A stretch of DNA of 17,303 nucleotides, from positions 1 to 17,303 of the forward strand of contig LSSL01007391.1 of the NCBI GenBank assembly GCA_001953115.1, written 5' to 3'. Under the pieces are notes generated by a model. That model was not told the origin of the DNA. It saw only the letters and a list, made by a program, of their open reading frames with translations, and searched no databases. Below are positions 1 through 9,894 of the stretch, one piece after another (positions within the stretch are counted from its first letter, which is position 1; each line of letters starts with the position of its first letter). The translations under genes and the position numbers were made by a program. Source of the stretch: Smittium mucronatum (lineage: Eukaryota > Kickxellomycota > Harpellomycetes > Harpellales > Legeriomycetaceae).

Positions 1-27
1 CCATTTGTGATATGCTCGCTCTCGAGC
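1..27. repeat. Terminal direct repeat, left copy
   Basis: These 27 bases recur at 17277-17303 in the same orientation with one mismatch (t at 16, g at 17292). The repeat is the overlap between the LINE fragments at the two window edges, so it is dispersed-element sequence and not an attachment site. Confidence 0.9.
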
Positions 28-162
28 AGTAGCTTTAAGCAGCCGGCTTAGTGCCGATAATAAAAAAATGGTAATATAAATAAACTTTTTTTGATTTCGG
101 AATTCAGCAATTTTATTGGCTAATTCAATTAAAAAATCTAAAGGAGAGTGAGATGAAGCTTT
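1..162 (-). mobile_element. LINE-type retrotransposon ORF fragment, cut by left window edge
   Basis: Read on the minus strand, 162 down to 1 is an open frame with a stop just upstream (163-165) and no stop before the window edge. Its last nine residues (27 down to 1) read ARERAYHKW, identical to the first nine residues of the LINE ORF at the right edge. The DNA there differs at one base, which changes CGA to CGC, both Arg. Positions 1-60 are GC-rich like the right-hand LINE copy, while 61-162 are AT-rich. The LINE similarity may therefore stop near 60, giving a 5'-truncated copy, even though the frame stays open to 162. The 3' part lies outside the window. The LINE identity rests on the shared segment; the truncation point is inferred from composition. 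Confidence 0.6.
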
Positions 163-234
163 TTATTATCTTAATCAAAAATTGAAAAAAAAAAAAAACT
201 TTCAATTTTCATAGAAAAATTGATGCGTATAACA

Positions 235-244
235 TTTATTTATT
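235..244 (-). terminator. Candidate poly(A) signal of the phosphate symporter gene
   Basis: Two overlapping AATAAA hexamers lie on the minus strand, read as TTTATT at 235-240 and 239-244 on the plus strand. They are about 90 bases past the symporter stop codon. A TATATA run near 287-299, between stop and hexamer, resembles a yeast-type efficiency element. In DNA this AT-rich such motifs also arise by chance, so placement after the gene is the main support. Confidence 0.4.
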
Positions 245-329
245 TAGTTTCAACAATTCTCGGGATTTTTATAGCAACAATAACAAATATATATATATAA
301 AACTAGAATTGCTAATAAGTTTAGACCAA

Positions 330-1856
330 TTATTTCTGTGGAGCATATGCAATTAAAGCAAACAGAATTCCTGAAACGCATCCGGCTACTGGCAAAGTCA
401 TAATCCACGAGAAGAAAACTCTGACAAACATTCTCCAATTTATAGCTCTAACATCACCGTTGCAAAGACCAACACCAACAATGGCACCAGTGATACAATG
501 GGTGGTAGATACTGGAAGACCGATTTGAGAAGCAGTCATAATTGTAAGAGCTGTACCCAATTCAGCCGAGAAACCTCTAGATGGGGTAGTGTAAGTAATG
601 TTATTACCCAAGGTTCTCATAATGTGATAACCGTAGGTAGCCAGACCAACATCAATACCAGCGGCACAGAAAGCCAAATTCCAGGCAGCTACTGGGGATT
701 TAGATCCTGGAACTTTGGCAGTACTCCAAATAGTAGAAACAGCAGCTAGAGGCCCAACAGCGTTAGCGACATCATTAGAACCGTGAGCAAAAGAGGTGGC
801 GCATGCAGTCAAAACTTGGACGAATTCAAACAAAAGCTCTGTTTTGCTATCGAATTTCTTGGCTCTGGCATGGATAGCAGCTAATCTTGGATTTCCAATG
901 TTTCTAACATCTTTTCTAATGCCGCGCAAAATCATGTGTTTACCTTTTTGGAATAGAGACATATCCTTGAATTCTAAAGCATTTACAGCGTCAAGTTCCT
1001 CCTTTTCTTTTTCAGCAGCGGCCTCAATTTCTTCGGGAGTTAACTCAGGAATGATTGGTCTCTTACCGAGGAACATAACAAATGGCATGTGATACCATCT
1101 TAAATCTTCACGATCTCCCAGCTTACGCTTAAGCCATTGGACATATGTTAACATTGAAATTAAAGCTGTTCCGAAACCAGCCAGGAAACCCACCCAAACA
1201 ATCTTGCCAAATTTCCATTTAGATTGTTTTGTTCCTGGCAAACCTTTACTTACAATGTAAGCAACACAAACCCAGATGGTAATGAGTACATAAATTGGAA
1301 TAGCATAGAGACCTCTTTTGAAACTGTTGGAGCTTTCAAGGACAAAGAAGCGAGTAAGCAAAAATATGATTGAAGATAAAAGGGCAGCTGCAAGTGGAGA
1401 GATAAACCACGATGTGACAATTCTGGCAACACCATCATACCCCCATTTAACAGAACTTGAGCCAAACGATGCAATGCCCATACCGATAACAGCACCAGTG
1501 ATTGAATGGGTTGTAGATACTGGCCATCCCTGGGAAGTTGCAAAAATGATCCATGAGGCAGATGCGAAAACGGAAGTAGTCATACCAAGCATAAGAAGTT
1601 CGGGTCTGGATGAGTATTTCTTAACATCAACAATACCACTTCTAATGGTATCAGCAGTTGAAGATCCCAGGAAAAAAGCACCGCAAAACTCAGTAACTAT
1701 AGCAATACAAACTGCCTGACCAAGACTCAAAGTACCAGAAGACACTGATGTAGCGAAAGAGTTAGCGACGTCATTTGCACCAATTCCATAAGCATCGGCA
1801 AATGAAAATATCAAAGCCAAGACGTAAATATAAGTGTATTGATGAACTTGCATCAT
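330..1856 (-). CDS. Na+/phosphate symporter, PiT (Pho89/PHO-4) family
   Basis: A complete, intronless 508-residue membrane protein expected to import inorganic phosphate with Na+ across the plasma membrane, as Pho89 does in yeast. The two family signatures of the inverted duplication are intact: GANDVANS at residues 26-33 (Asp29) and GSNDVANAVGPLAA at 359-372 (Asp362). Each half also has a PVSTTH motif (112-117 and 448-453). Hydrophobic segments fill about 9-237 and 342-503. They are separated by a hydrophilic loop at about 241-340 with a Glu/Lys-rich helix (271-288). That loop is short compared with yeast Pho89, which makes the protein shorter than the roughly 570-590 residues usual in fungi. 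The start codon has A at -3 (ACAAAATG). A second ATG follows immediately, so initiation could be one codon later. GC content is far above the flanking DNA. No neighbour is within operon-like distance. Family assignment is firm; the cation (Na+ or H+) is inferred. Confidence 0.95.
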   Translation of the reverse strand: MMQVHQYTYIYVLALIFSFADAYGIGANDVANSFATSVSSGTLSLGQAVCIAIVTEFCGAFFLGSSTADTIRSGIVDVKKYSSRPELLMLGMTTSVFASASWIIFATSQGWPVSTTHSITGAVIGMGIASFGSSSVKWGYDGVARIVTSWFISPLAAALLSSIIFLLTRFFVLESSNSFKRGLYAIPIYVLITIWVCVAYIVSKGLPGTKQSKWKFGKIVWVGFLAGFGTALISMLTYVQWLKRKLGDREDLRWYHMPFVMFLGKRPIIPELTPEEIEAAAEKEKEELDAVNALEFKDMSLFQKGKHMILRGIRKDVRNIGNPRLAAIHARAKKFDSKTELLFEFVQVLTACATSFAHGSNDVANAVGPLAAVSTIWSTAKVPGSKSPVAAWNLAFCAAGIDVGLATYGYHIMRTLGNNITYTTPSRGFSAELGTALTIMTASQIGLPVSTTHCITGAIVGVGLCNGDVRAINWRMFVRVFFSWIMTLPVAGCVSGILFALIAYAPQK

Positions 1857-2021
1857 TTTGTATAATCTCAGTTATAAGGGATCTGTTAAATTGTTTGTGT
1901 GTTTAAATTAAATTAATAAAAAGTGGTTACAGATACTGCCAACCTATCAAAAGTTATTAAGAGTGGGAATATCAATTCGAACTTATTCACAATGATTGAA
2001 AGCATTATCCCAAGGAAGTAG

Positions 2022-2029
2022 TATTTATA
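2022..2029 (-). promoter_or_regulatory. TATA-box candidate for the phosphate symporter
   Basis: The minus strand reads TATAAATA, a full match to the TATA consensus, 166 bases upstream of the symporter ATG. That fits a TATA box with a 5' leader of roughly 50-130 bases. Chance matches are likely in such AT-rich DNA. Confidence 0.4.
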
Positions 2030-2102
2030 CGTTTAATAATTCGAGTCAGAATATGAATTTTTTTGAAAAGAAAAGAAATATCACTAAATTATCGTGAACT
2101 CA

Positions 2103-2108
2103 CACGTT
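2103..2108 (+). promoter_or_regulatory. CACGTT motif (Pho4-type half E-box), promoter-proximal
   Basis: CACGTT followed by a T run, about 250 bases upstream of the symporter ATG. In budding yeast the phosphate-starvation factor Pho4 binds CACGTG and also the CACGTT-with-T-run variant. A role here is inferred from the gene it precedes. Confidence 0.3.
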
Positions 2109-2257
2109 TTTCCTTAATTTATCGAATTTTTAATTTAAATAGCACAGGCTGCATTTTCTCTTAGTTAATCCACTTTTGCAATTCCCCAACAGGTACAATT
2201 CTTAAGATCTATATGAAAAAAACCAGTTGAATCTGTATCATACTTGGCTAAGGTGAT

Positions 2258-2389
2258 TTATCATCATCTTATCATTAACTAAATTATATTCAGTTTAATA
2301 TCGAGAAAAAAATATTTTTTATCTTATTCGTCTCTATTTAACGGTGTTTTTTTATCATCACTATTAAGATAATAAAGATTATCGGATAA
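2258..2389. promoter_or_regulatory. Cluster of seven GATAA/TTATC elements
   Basis: Seven GATA cores lie within 132 bases: TTATC at 2258, 2269, 2319, 2352 and 2379, and GATAA at 2368 and 2385. The last two (2379-2389) form an inverted pair around CG. Fungal GATA factors of the Gln3, AreA or SreA type bind such sites, often as close pairs. The cluster sits 400-530 bases upstream of the symporter ATG. The target gene and the factor are inferred. Confidence 0.35.
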
Positions 2390-2551
2390 ATGTACGACAA
2401 TATCATCAACGGATGTCACTAATATAGATTCCTTTCTGTTACTAATATTACTAAATTGTTTTTAACGCCAATTTTATCAAAATTCTTAGTGTTTTTAGAG
2501 TAAGCTTAAATCTGCGCGATTAGTCATTTCAAATCGTATAGCCAAAATTTA

Positions 2552-2557
2552 AACGTG
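2552..2557 (-). promoter_or_regulatory. CACGTT motif (Pho4-type), middle copy
   Basis: The minus strand reads GCACGTTT, the same core as the Pho4 site with a T-rich flank, about 700 bases upstream of the symporter ATG. It is the second of three such cores within about 970 bases of the start codon. Confidence 0.3.
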
Positions 2558-2823
2558 CTCAAATTTGCTTTTTTATTGGTACAAACTACTATGTTTTATT
2601 ACTATTTGTTAATATCTCGATAAAGACATGGGATTTCATCAAATCTATGAGTAAATAGATTGGCTTCATTTATAAACTCCAAAAATGTTGAATCTTGGTG
2701 AGAGATAATATTTTATTCGTTGTTTACCCATTGGTTAAAAATATTGTTTCAATAGCCATTTGTATAAATAAAAAGACGGTTATTATTTGTACAATCAAAT
2801 AAATTATTCGAAGATAAAGTGAA

Positions 2824-2829
2824 AACGTG
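2824..2829 (-). promoter_or_regulatory. CACGTT motif (Pho4-type), distal copy
   Basis: The minus strand reads CACGTTTTC, about 970 bases upstream of the symporter ATG. This is far for a yeast-type promoter, so this copy is the weakest of the three. Confidence 0.22.
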
Positions 2830-3140
2830 TAGCTACTCGTTAAAAAAACTAATTTGTTGTTTTCATAAGTTTTGTTAAGGGTTAGAACAAAAATGATAAA
2901 TGTTTGATAAATGTTCCTATTTCTATAAAGGAACTTGCATTCGCCAACCCAAATTAACTGGAAAATTCGGAAACTAACCATTTTTTTTAATATTCGCGGA
3001 TAATTTTCTGTTTATATATTTGATCAATGATAACCGATTATTTTATCCCACTCATGGGAATTGTTTCCTCAAAGGTTTTTTGACGCAAAGATTTTCTATT
3101 TTTTAAAACTCAAACCTAATTCGGATTCAAAAAAATCGTT

Positions 3141-3239
3141 CTAATTTGATGTATCCTTAGTACATGATCTGTCAAATGGTATTTCAGCTACTGTTGGCAT
3201 GTAGTTCATTTGAATACTATTAGATGAATGCTCTCCGTA
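3141..3239 (-). other. Short coding-like fragment, function unknown
   Basis: A 32-codon open stretch on the minus strand from 3239 to the TAG at 3141-3143. The first Met is its eleventh residue. Its composition is unlike translated AT-rich DNA: it includes His, Glu, Asp, Arg, Cys, Pro and Thr (for example VAEIPFDRSCTKDTSN). It is preceded by a stop and I recognise no family. It could be the end of a decayed gene, an exon, or chance. No clear splice acceptor joins it to the open frame at 3385-3612. Confidence 0.2.
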
Positions 3240-3384
3240 TTAGACTTATCATTGGCTTAATTTATCTTCGAAATAAATATCTATAGAATATTAATAAATC
3301 AGTCACGGGTGATTAGATTCTAAAACAAAATTTCTCTGGCTATTAAATGCTAATAGTTCCCGTAAAAATTTAGGGCTAATTACA

Positions 3385-3612
3385 TTATCCATTTTCAGAT
3401 ACATGATAATCAGAAACAAGAGCTGCTAAATATTGGTTTATTTGGGTGATTTGTTTTATTATTATATCTAATCTAGCAATACCATTAATGAGATTAAAAC
3501 TGTCCAAAATACCAAAGAATGCGAAATTTTGATTATTATTAACTGAGTACAAACCTTTAAAGATGAGGTTTGATGTATGTTGCCTAAACATGCATAAACC
3601 GTATAAGCACAT
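3385..3612 (-). CDS. Hypothetical 75-residue ORF or decayed gene fragment
   Basis: An ATG-to-TAA frame on the minus strand encoding 75 residues. The second half looks protein-like, with an amphipathic helix-like run (ARLDIIIKQITQINQYLAAL) and a hydrophilic end (VSDYHVSENG). Its use of Ala, Asp, Gln, Gly and Val is higher than in other open frames of the intergenic DNA. No signal peptide or known motif is visible, and I recognise no family. It may be a small gene, an exon, or part of the same decayed sequence as the fragment at 3141-3239. A chance ORF remains quite possible. Confidence 0.25.
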   Translation of the reverse strand: MCLYGLCMFRQHTSNLIFKGLYSVNNNQNFAFFGILDSFNLINGIARLDIIIKQITQINQYLAALVSDYHVSENG

Positions 3613-4161
3613 TGGCTTGAATACTTATTTTACATTTTTACTATTACACTCTTTGTTCATATTATGCATAATAGTTTTTACTTATATTAGTATTCTTATT
3701 ATCGAAATTTTATAAATTTGAAAATATCTGACTAATTATATTTCTTGAAAGTTTTTAATTATCTTATCTAATTCATAATAATACATATGGCGATGCAGGT
3801 TTGATTAAATTGTTAGAAATAAGATCTCTGAACCTAAACGCTATGTTCAAACACAGGAGTGGTAATTGAGTTGATCCAACAAGAAACTTATATGAAATAA
3901 CCAATCGGAAAAAGTTTTGAATAAATTATTGTATCGAAAAAAATACCTAATGGCACATTATTTTTTGCATGTCCTTTTTTTTGAGAAATGTTCATGGATG
4001 ATTAATTTTTTTGCAATATATCAAATTTTAAGGAGAAAGATTGCATTGATACAAAATTTTGGCAATCCTAATCCCATAAAAAAAATATTAACTTGATATA
4101 CAATTTTATATAATTGAGTTTTAGCTTTCTTTTTAATTTAAATGATAAAAAAAATTCATAA

Positions 4162-4509
4162 TGCCACCTGTATTATAAGATTGATATTACTTCTAGTGCT
4201 TTAAGGGCTAAAATAGTGTGCTTTTCAAAATTCAAAAACTTAGAACTTGATAAATATGTTGTTATTCTTGTTTGGGTATATTGCAGATTGCATCTAATGA
4301 ATCGAAGAGCATGCATTCTAGATGGGGAACTTAAGAAACATGATGATCCAACCGTTTAATGAAACCTGGGTTATTTTCATTGTGCTGATCCTGGGTTCGA
4401 CAGTGGGGCGGATTATAGAGTTTAGATGTTTATTGTAGAAAAGCCATATATATCACACTCCATGTTTATGAGAGAGCCTATTTTTATTAACCCTAATAGG
4501 TTTAGACAA
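4162..4509 (+). pseudogene. Possible retropepsin (LTR-retrotransposon protease) relic
   Basis: One plus-strand frame runs from 4162 to 4509 with only three nonsense codons (4357-4359, 4360-4362, 4423-4425). The surroundings are less AT-rich than usual for the window. At 4396-4413 it reads FDSGAD, which matches the catalytic D-S/T-G-A motif of retroviral-type aspartic proteases. Eight residue positions after DSGA, counting one stop codon, comes VEK, at the spacing of the F-V-E-K that often follows in gypsy-type proteases. The 65 codons before the first stop have a protein-like composition including Cys, Trp and Arg. If real, it is a dead fragment. The motif is short enough to occur by chance in a window this size. 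Another open frame (4520-4675, plus) follows, ending in VSNRKLG, and has no clear identity. Confidence 0.3.
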
Positions 4510-6581
4510 TAACTAATAGCTCAATAGTTTCAAAAAATGTTTTTCGTTGAAAAAAAGCTTAATTTTTGATTCTATACAATCCATTCACTTATCTACTAGA
4601 GGAAATAAAATGTGGGTGGTTCTTTTGGTGGATTATACCATTTTTCTGTACGTAAGCAACCGGAAACTTGGCTGATAAGCTCATTGTAGTTAGGATAATG
4701 TTCTCTCTACACAAAAAAAAATTTTTTTTAGATGTTTTTTCATATTTTTTAATACGACTCTATCCTGCAATAAGATTCCTAGATACAAAAAAAAATATTG
4801 AAAAAATATTGAAAATTTTTATATTAGTTTATATGTTCAAATTTTAAATCGCCTTCTTTTATGATTTGAGAAAATGAATTGCTAGAAAAATCCATTCAAT
4901 TTTTTTTTATAAATCTATAAAAACAATGGATCTTACAATATAAATCAATTTGATTGAAAATCCCTAAAATTAAATTAAAAATAAACATCGAGAAATATAT
5001 TATTGTTTGATTGAAATGATTTTTATTTCCAATTAAATATGGTATAAATTTAATCTAAAAAGCTTCAAATTGATTATCTAAAAGTCTATTTATGCAAAAA
5101 ATTAAAGAACTATATATATATCGGACATAATAAAAATTCAATTGAAGCTTGTTTGGATTTAAAATTTTAGATCCAATAAATTTAGATATCTTTGACAAAT
5201 AAAAATCCATAAGAATTAAAGCCCAAATCGCATAAATTTATTAATTTTTTCTAAGATATAATCAATTTCTGTTATTTTTTTAAAAAGATTCTGGTATCAT
5301 GTTAGTCAAATAAAATTGGATAAGATAATAAATTTCATTTAAGAAATTAGTCTTATTGATTTTTTTTTGATTTTTTTTATTGAAGTTTAGATTTAAATAG
5401 AATTCATACAAGCAATGGTGGGTTTTTGATGAATATATCCAATATCCTACTTTTACCTATATGGAAGCTAAGTATGAACTCTGACTTTTTTTTACTAAAT
5501 AAATCTTTTCCAAATAATGTACAAGTTATTTGGTCAAATTATTATTTTTTCTAAACAACATTTCTATTAGTCTTGGCTATCAATAATTAGGAAACTTAAT
5601 CTATTTCCATCTTAATTAAAACCATTTTTTCTGAACGATTTATTCACAAAAATATTTAAGGCTTTTGTTAATTTTTACACTTCATGGTTAGTAAAGTCGT
5701 AAAAATTTAATAGTAAAGAGTTTGGATTTAAAAATTATCTCCCATGTACATATATACTCTTAAAAGATAAGAACTTTGGAAAGGGGATTTCTAATTTTTT
5801 AGCTTTCCTCATTCTTGCACATTATATTTTTACATCATAATACCCATTAATATTTATTCAAATCAATAAAAAACACGAAAAAACCTCCAATATTATTAAT
5901 TAGTGGAAATTCAATTAATTCATATTGGTAAAAAAAATTGTTTCATATATTTGTAAGAAAATAAGAATCGATATTTTTTTAATGTTTTTATCAAAATTAT
6001 ATTATTACAATATATTAGTGAAATAAAAGTCCATCATTGCTTAAAGATCAGAATATCAAACCTATTTTACCTTTATAAATTTATTCTAAAATTTTATCGT
6101 ATCGAAAATAGTGATTTATATTATAATAAAAAAAGCTATTTGTTTAATTTTCTATTTTTGAAACTCAATTTTATTCGTTTCAAAAAAAATATAAATTGTA
6201 ATTAATTAGTATAGGTAATTCTATATTAACTTTTTTTAACTAAGAATAAGGTGCTTTTTCATTTTTGTAAATCTGAATATTTTATATTTTTCGTTTCATT
6301 ATTTTATTTTATTTTTTCTTGAAATTATTAAAAATTGTTTTTAAATAGATGATTTAAATGGTTTATTTGGTAAATTGAAATTTCATTTTAACCGATTAAA
6401 TCTTGATAGAGGTAGGAATTATTTTTTATTTTTTATTTTTTCAAGATCTGTATTAATTTCTGGATTTTTTTATTGGATCAATATAAAGTTTAATCAATCC
6501 CAAAATAAATATCACTCAAATCATACCATTGTAAAAATTGATTTTATGGGTAAGTTTTATTGATTTGAAAAAAATCTTTTC

Positions 6582-6637
6582 AAATAATTTTTAAAATTAT
6601 TTCCCATTATTTTATGAAAAATAATTTTTAAAATAAT
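6582..6637. repeat. Pair of near-palindromes
   Basis: A near-perfect 21-base palindrome at 6582-6602 (AAATAATTTTTAAAATTATT and one more T) is followed 35 bases later by a close copy at 6617-6637 centred on the same ATTTTTAAAAT core. They could form cruciforms or be chance products of the base composition. Confidence 0.4.
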
Positions 6638-7004
6638 CAGTAAAATTTTATTTTCTTAGATATTAAAACAAGTAAAAACAAAAATAACAAAGGAAATTTA
6701 TCGATGATAAAACTTGAATTACTGGTATATTTAAAATTCTGATTAATTATAAATATGCGCTAAATTGCCTGCAAAATTAAGATTGAATTTTTATCTAAAT
6801 TAAAAGAGTGGGGATAAACTATTTCACATGCACTTCTTAATTTTATACTGTTCTAAAAAACAGATTTACCCAGACTTATACCTAATTTTTCATAATATAA
6901 ATAAATATAGTTAAAATTTTTTCCACATTACTAAATCAGAAAATTAAAAAATCACTAAAATTATTAAAAAATATTACTTAATATAAATATAGAAATATTA
7001 GATC

Positions 7005-7022
7005 TAATAATAATAATAATAA
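7005..7022. repeat. (TAA)6 microsatellite
   Basis: Six uninterrupted TAA units within AT-rich intergenic DNA. Confidence 0.85.
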
Positions 7023-7878
7023 TTTCTCTCTATGTTAGAATTGGTTTTAGATTATAAATTATTATTTTCATAGGAAAAATCATGTGATACTCTCGTTATA
7101 TTTTTGTTTAATTATTATATTACTGCAAGTTGTATATTTAATTATTATTTTCTTCCAGTTTTGACATAAATGAAGTTGATAAATTTATTTACTTTATACA
7201 CTTTAAAGTTCGAATTTAATCAGAAAATCGTTTTTCGATTGTATCTAAACTTTTTTTTTTTTGAATTTAACTATAGCTTTAGATTATTCATCTATAAATT
7301 AAAATTTGTGTATTATTTAGAGGAGTGAGTATTGAAATTTTTGCAAATTTTATAATAAAAATATTTTATTCTATTTATTTATGATAATTTCAATGTATCA
7401 TATATATATATTAATATTAATGTTTCAAGAAATTTTTTATTAAAATCTTTAAATATTTTTTTCGAGTATTTTTCCGACCATTCTTCTTTAATTAATTCGG
7501 GATTAGAACATAAATATCTAAATGAGATAAAAAAAAATCTTTGAAAAATTAAAAAAAACTCTATTATCCCTTAAAAAATTACAATTTATCGTTAAATAAC
7601 AACCAATTATTTATTTATATCAAATAATATAGAAGATGTAATAAATTTTTAAAAAGTTATTTCTCAAAAAAATGTCTACAATTATATAATCATTCTCCTT
7701 GTCGAATATGATTGCTAAGTTTAACATATTTTCCGCTAAATTATTTCCCGAAAACTAAAGACTTTGATTATAATATTTTAGATGTTATATTGGATTTAAA
7801 TTATATTTTTTCAAAAATATGTGATATTTATTTCATAGAAATGACTAACATCACTCTAAAAAACATAAATAATATAAA

Positions 7879-7880
<2 letters not shown>

Positions 7881-7908
<28 letters not shown>
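7881..7908. repeat. (AAAT)7 microsatellite
   Basis: Seven perfect AAAT units, the longest perfect tandem array seen in the window. It lies in gene-free DNA and is likely variable in length by replication slippage. Confidence 0.9.
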
Positions 7909-7909
<1 letters not shown>

Positions 7910-9894
7910 TTTTAGTTATAACCTTGAATATATAAAAAATTGAAATCCAAGAAATAAAACAGAATGCAGAAGATATTAAATGATAAACCAATTAAGGGAT
8001 TATTTTTGTATTTATTCATACTAATATACAATAAAAATATTATTAATGTTCCATTTTAGCAGATATTTAAATGAAAAAAAATTCTCCTTAGAAATAATTG
8101 AGTGTTTCATCTTGATCATATATATTTAGGTGGACAATAAAGATTAAATTATCTATAATTTGATCATCTAGTATTTCATTTCTAAATCATGATTCTGGTT
8201 TATTTTTTATATTTACCTTTTTTTATTTATAGTTCTATGATTATTTGAAAAATTCAGTAAAAAAATCAATAAAAAAGGGTTATTTTAAATATATTATGTT
8301 TTAAAATGAGTTTTTAATTTTAATTAATTTTTTTAGATCCCCACTCCTCCAAACGTAAATAATTCATATTTATATGAATAAAATTTAAATATTATCACTT
8401 ACGATAAATGAAAAAAGGATTTAAAAATAATGCAAACATAAACTGCACTGGATATTGCTGGATATGAAAAAAAATGATTCGGATATATTTCGATCTAATA
8501 ATAGCTCAATTTAACCTAAATTGGCATAAAAAATCTTTTTTTTACCTGCATGGGGTTTACAAAACGGCATTTAATTATCTTAATTGCCACATATATTCGG
8601 TAATAAATACACATGATTATCAAATATCTTAATTAAAAAAGAAAATGCATGTTTTTTTAAGCGCATACTGACAATACTGGAAATTTATTTGTTAATTATA
8701 GAAAATTTTCAAAATCTTAGTGATTTTTAGACTAAATGAATATTAAAGGCAGAGTACGATTTAAACGAATATTCTAAGAGGAAGAAAAGGGGAGCATAAG
8801 AAAAGAAAATAATTAGATTTTTTAAAATATATATCTTTTTTATTCTTTGCATGATTGAAAATTTATCTAAAAACTCTAAATATGATTTAGATTTTCTAAA
8901 TCAATAAATAAATAATTTACATTTTAATAATTACTTTTTTTATGATTTTATCTTCTTTATTTGTTTCAATAATTTATTAAAATAAATAGAGATGAAAAGA
9001 AGTTCAATTATGAAAGCTTTGTCTACTCTAGATTAGCCCATATCTCTCTAAAAAGTGCCAGAAATTTTCTTGAGAAAGCAAAAAATCCAATAAGAACTCA
9101 CACACACATATAAATTTATAGATTATATTTAGATATATAAATTAGTTTTTTAAAAAAATCAAAAAAGACCGACGTTTTAAATTTTATTCTTATCAGTTTC
9201 GCTACTAATCAAAATTTGGAATTAATTAAAAAATTTATTGAACTAAAAAGTATTTTCGATTAAAAAAAATCTATTTACTAACATCGTTATTAGAAGTATT
9301 ACAGACTTGATACTTTAATATAATTATTGGTATTCAATAAAGAAAATTAAATCGTGTTATGAGCGATTAAGATATTAAATAATATTTATATCTGGTTATA
9401 TTTTATTTGGCGATTTCATTAAATAATATTGATAAGTTTTATATAATTCTATCCAATTTTTGAAAGTAGTGGACTGTTACTAAAAATAAAATTAGAATTA
9501 GAATTTTTCGTGGGTTTATTGTAACAAATAACTATTAATTAACGTTAAGTTATTAAGAGTTAAAGCGTTCCAACAAGCAATCATCATTTTATTGATTTAA
9601 TAAAAATTTGTAATTCTATTGGCTTAACGAAAAAACTCAATATTTTTTTATATAAAATACCAATATTAGTGGTTGTTGTTTTATTTTATTAGCATTAGAA
9701 GTGAATTATTTTTTATTGGATGATACCGCGTTTTATAACTCGTGAACTACTTCTGGAGCGAATTAAAACACTAATAAAATTTATAAACCGATATTTCATT
9801 AAGTATTATGAGTTAAAAAAACATACCATATATTTGAAAATATGAATCTTGTTCTATATTTGAAAAAAGAAATTAGATTAAAAAAAGAAAGTTA

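Larger units (their letters stand above)
1857..3140. other. Upstream intergenic region of the phosphate symporter
   Basis: About 1.3 kb of moderately AT-rich DNA without a supportable gene. It contains the core-promoter candidate and the CACGTT and GATA motif groups listed separately. An open frame at 2724-2981 on the minus strand has the Phe/Ile/Leu/Tyr-rich composition expected of translated AT-rich noise, and I do not treat it as a gene. Confidence 0.6.
4676..9890. other. AT-rich gene desert, left part
   Basis: About 5.2 kb with no intact gene that I can support on either strand. GC content drops sharply near 4.7 kb. The content is A/T runs, simple repeats (7005-7022, 7881-7908), small palindromes (6582-6637) and short AT-rich frames. 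A slightly GC-richer patch at 8450-8590 (plus) shows a stop-riddled frame faintly like reverse transcriptase, too weak to call. Confidence 0.6.

Noticed and set aside
498..1719. Open frames on the plus strand and in other frames within the symporter gene
   Set aside because: They are shadows of the symporter coding sequence, which has intact family motifs in the minus-strand frame.
2724..2981. 85-codon minus-strand open frame
   Set aside because: Composition is that of translated AT-rich DNA (Phe, Ile, Leu, Tyr, Asn), with no motif.
4394..4400. GGTTCGA resembling a tRNA B box
   Set aside because: The flanking bases do not form a T stem, no acceptor stem or anticodon arm can be drawn, and no A box sits at the right distance.
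4322..4438. 38-codon plus-strand frame with one membrane-like segment (TWVIFIVLILGSTVGRII)
   Set aside because: It looks protein-like but overlaps the retropepsin-like frame, and all frames are fairly open in this less AT-rich patch. No homologue comes to mind.
6375..6563. 62-codon plus-strand open frame
   Set aside because: Composition follows the local base content, there is no domain, and it lies in the AT-rich desert.
8450..8590. Plus-strand frame faintly like reverse transcriptase (TALDIAGYE... FTCMGFT)
   Set aside because: Six stops in the patch and ambiguous motif placement make it indistinguishable from chance.
9720..9845. Plus-strand frame starting MIPRFITREL, 42 codons
   Set aside because: It is short and Lys/Ile/Tyr-rich, has a TGA after about 42 codons, and I recognise no family.
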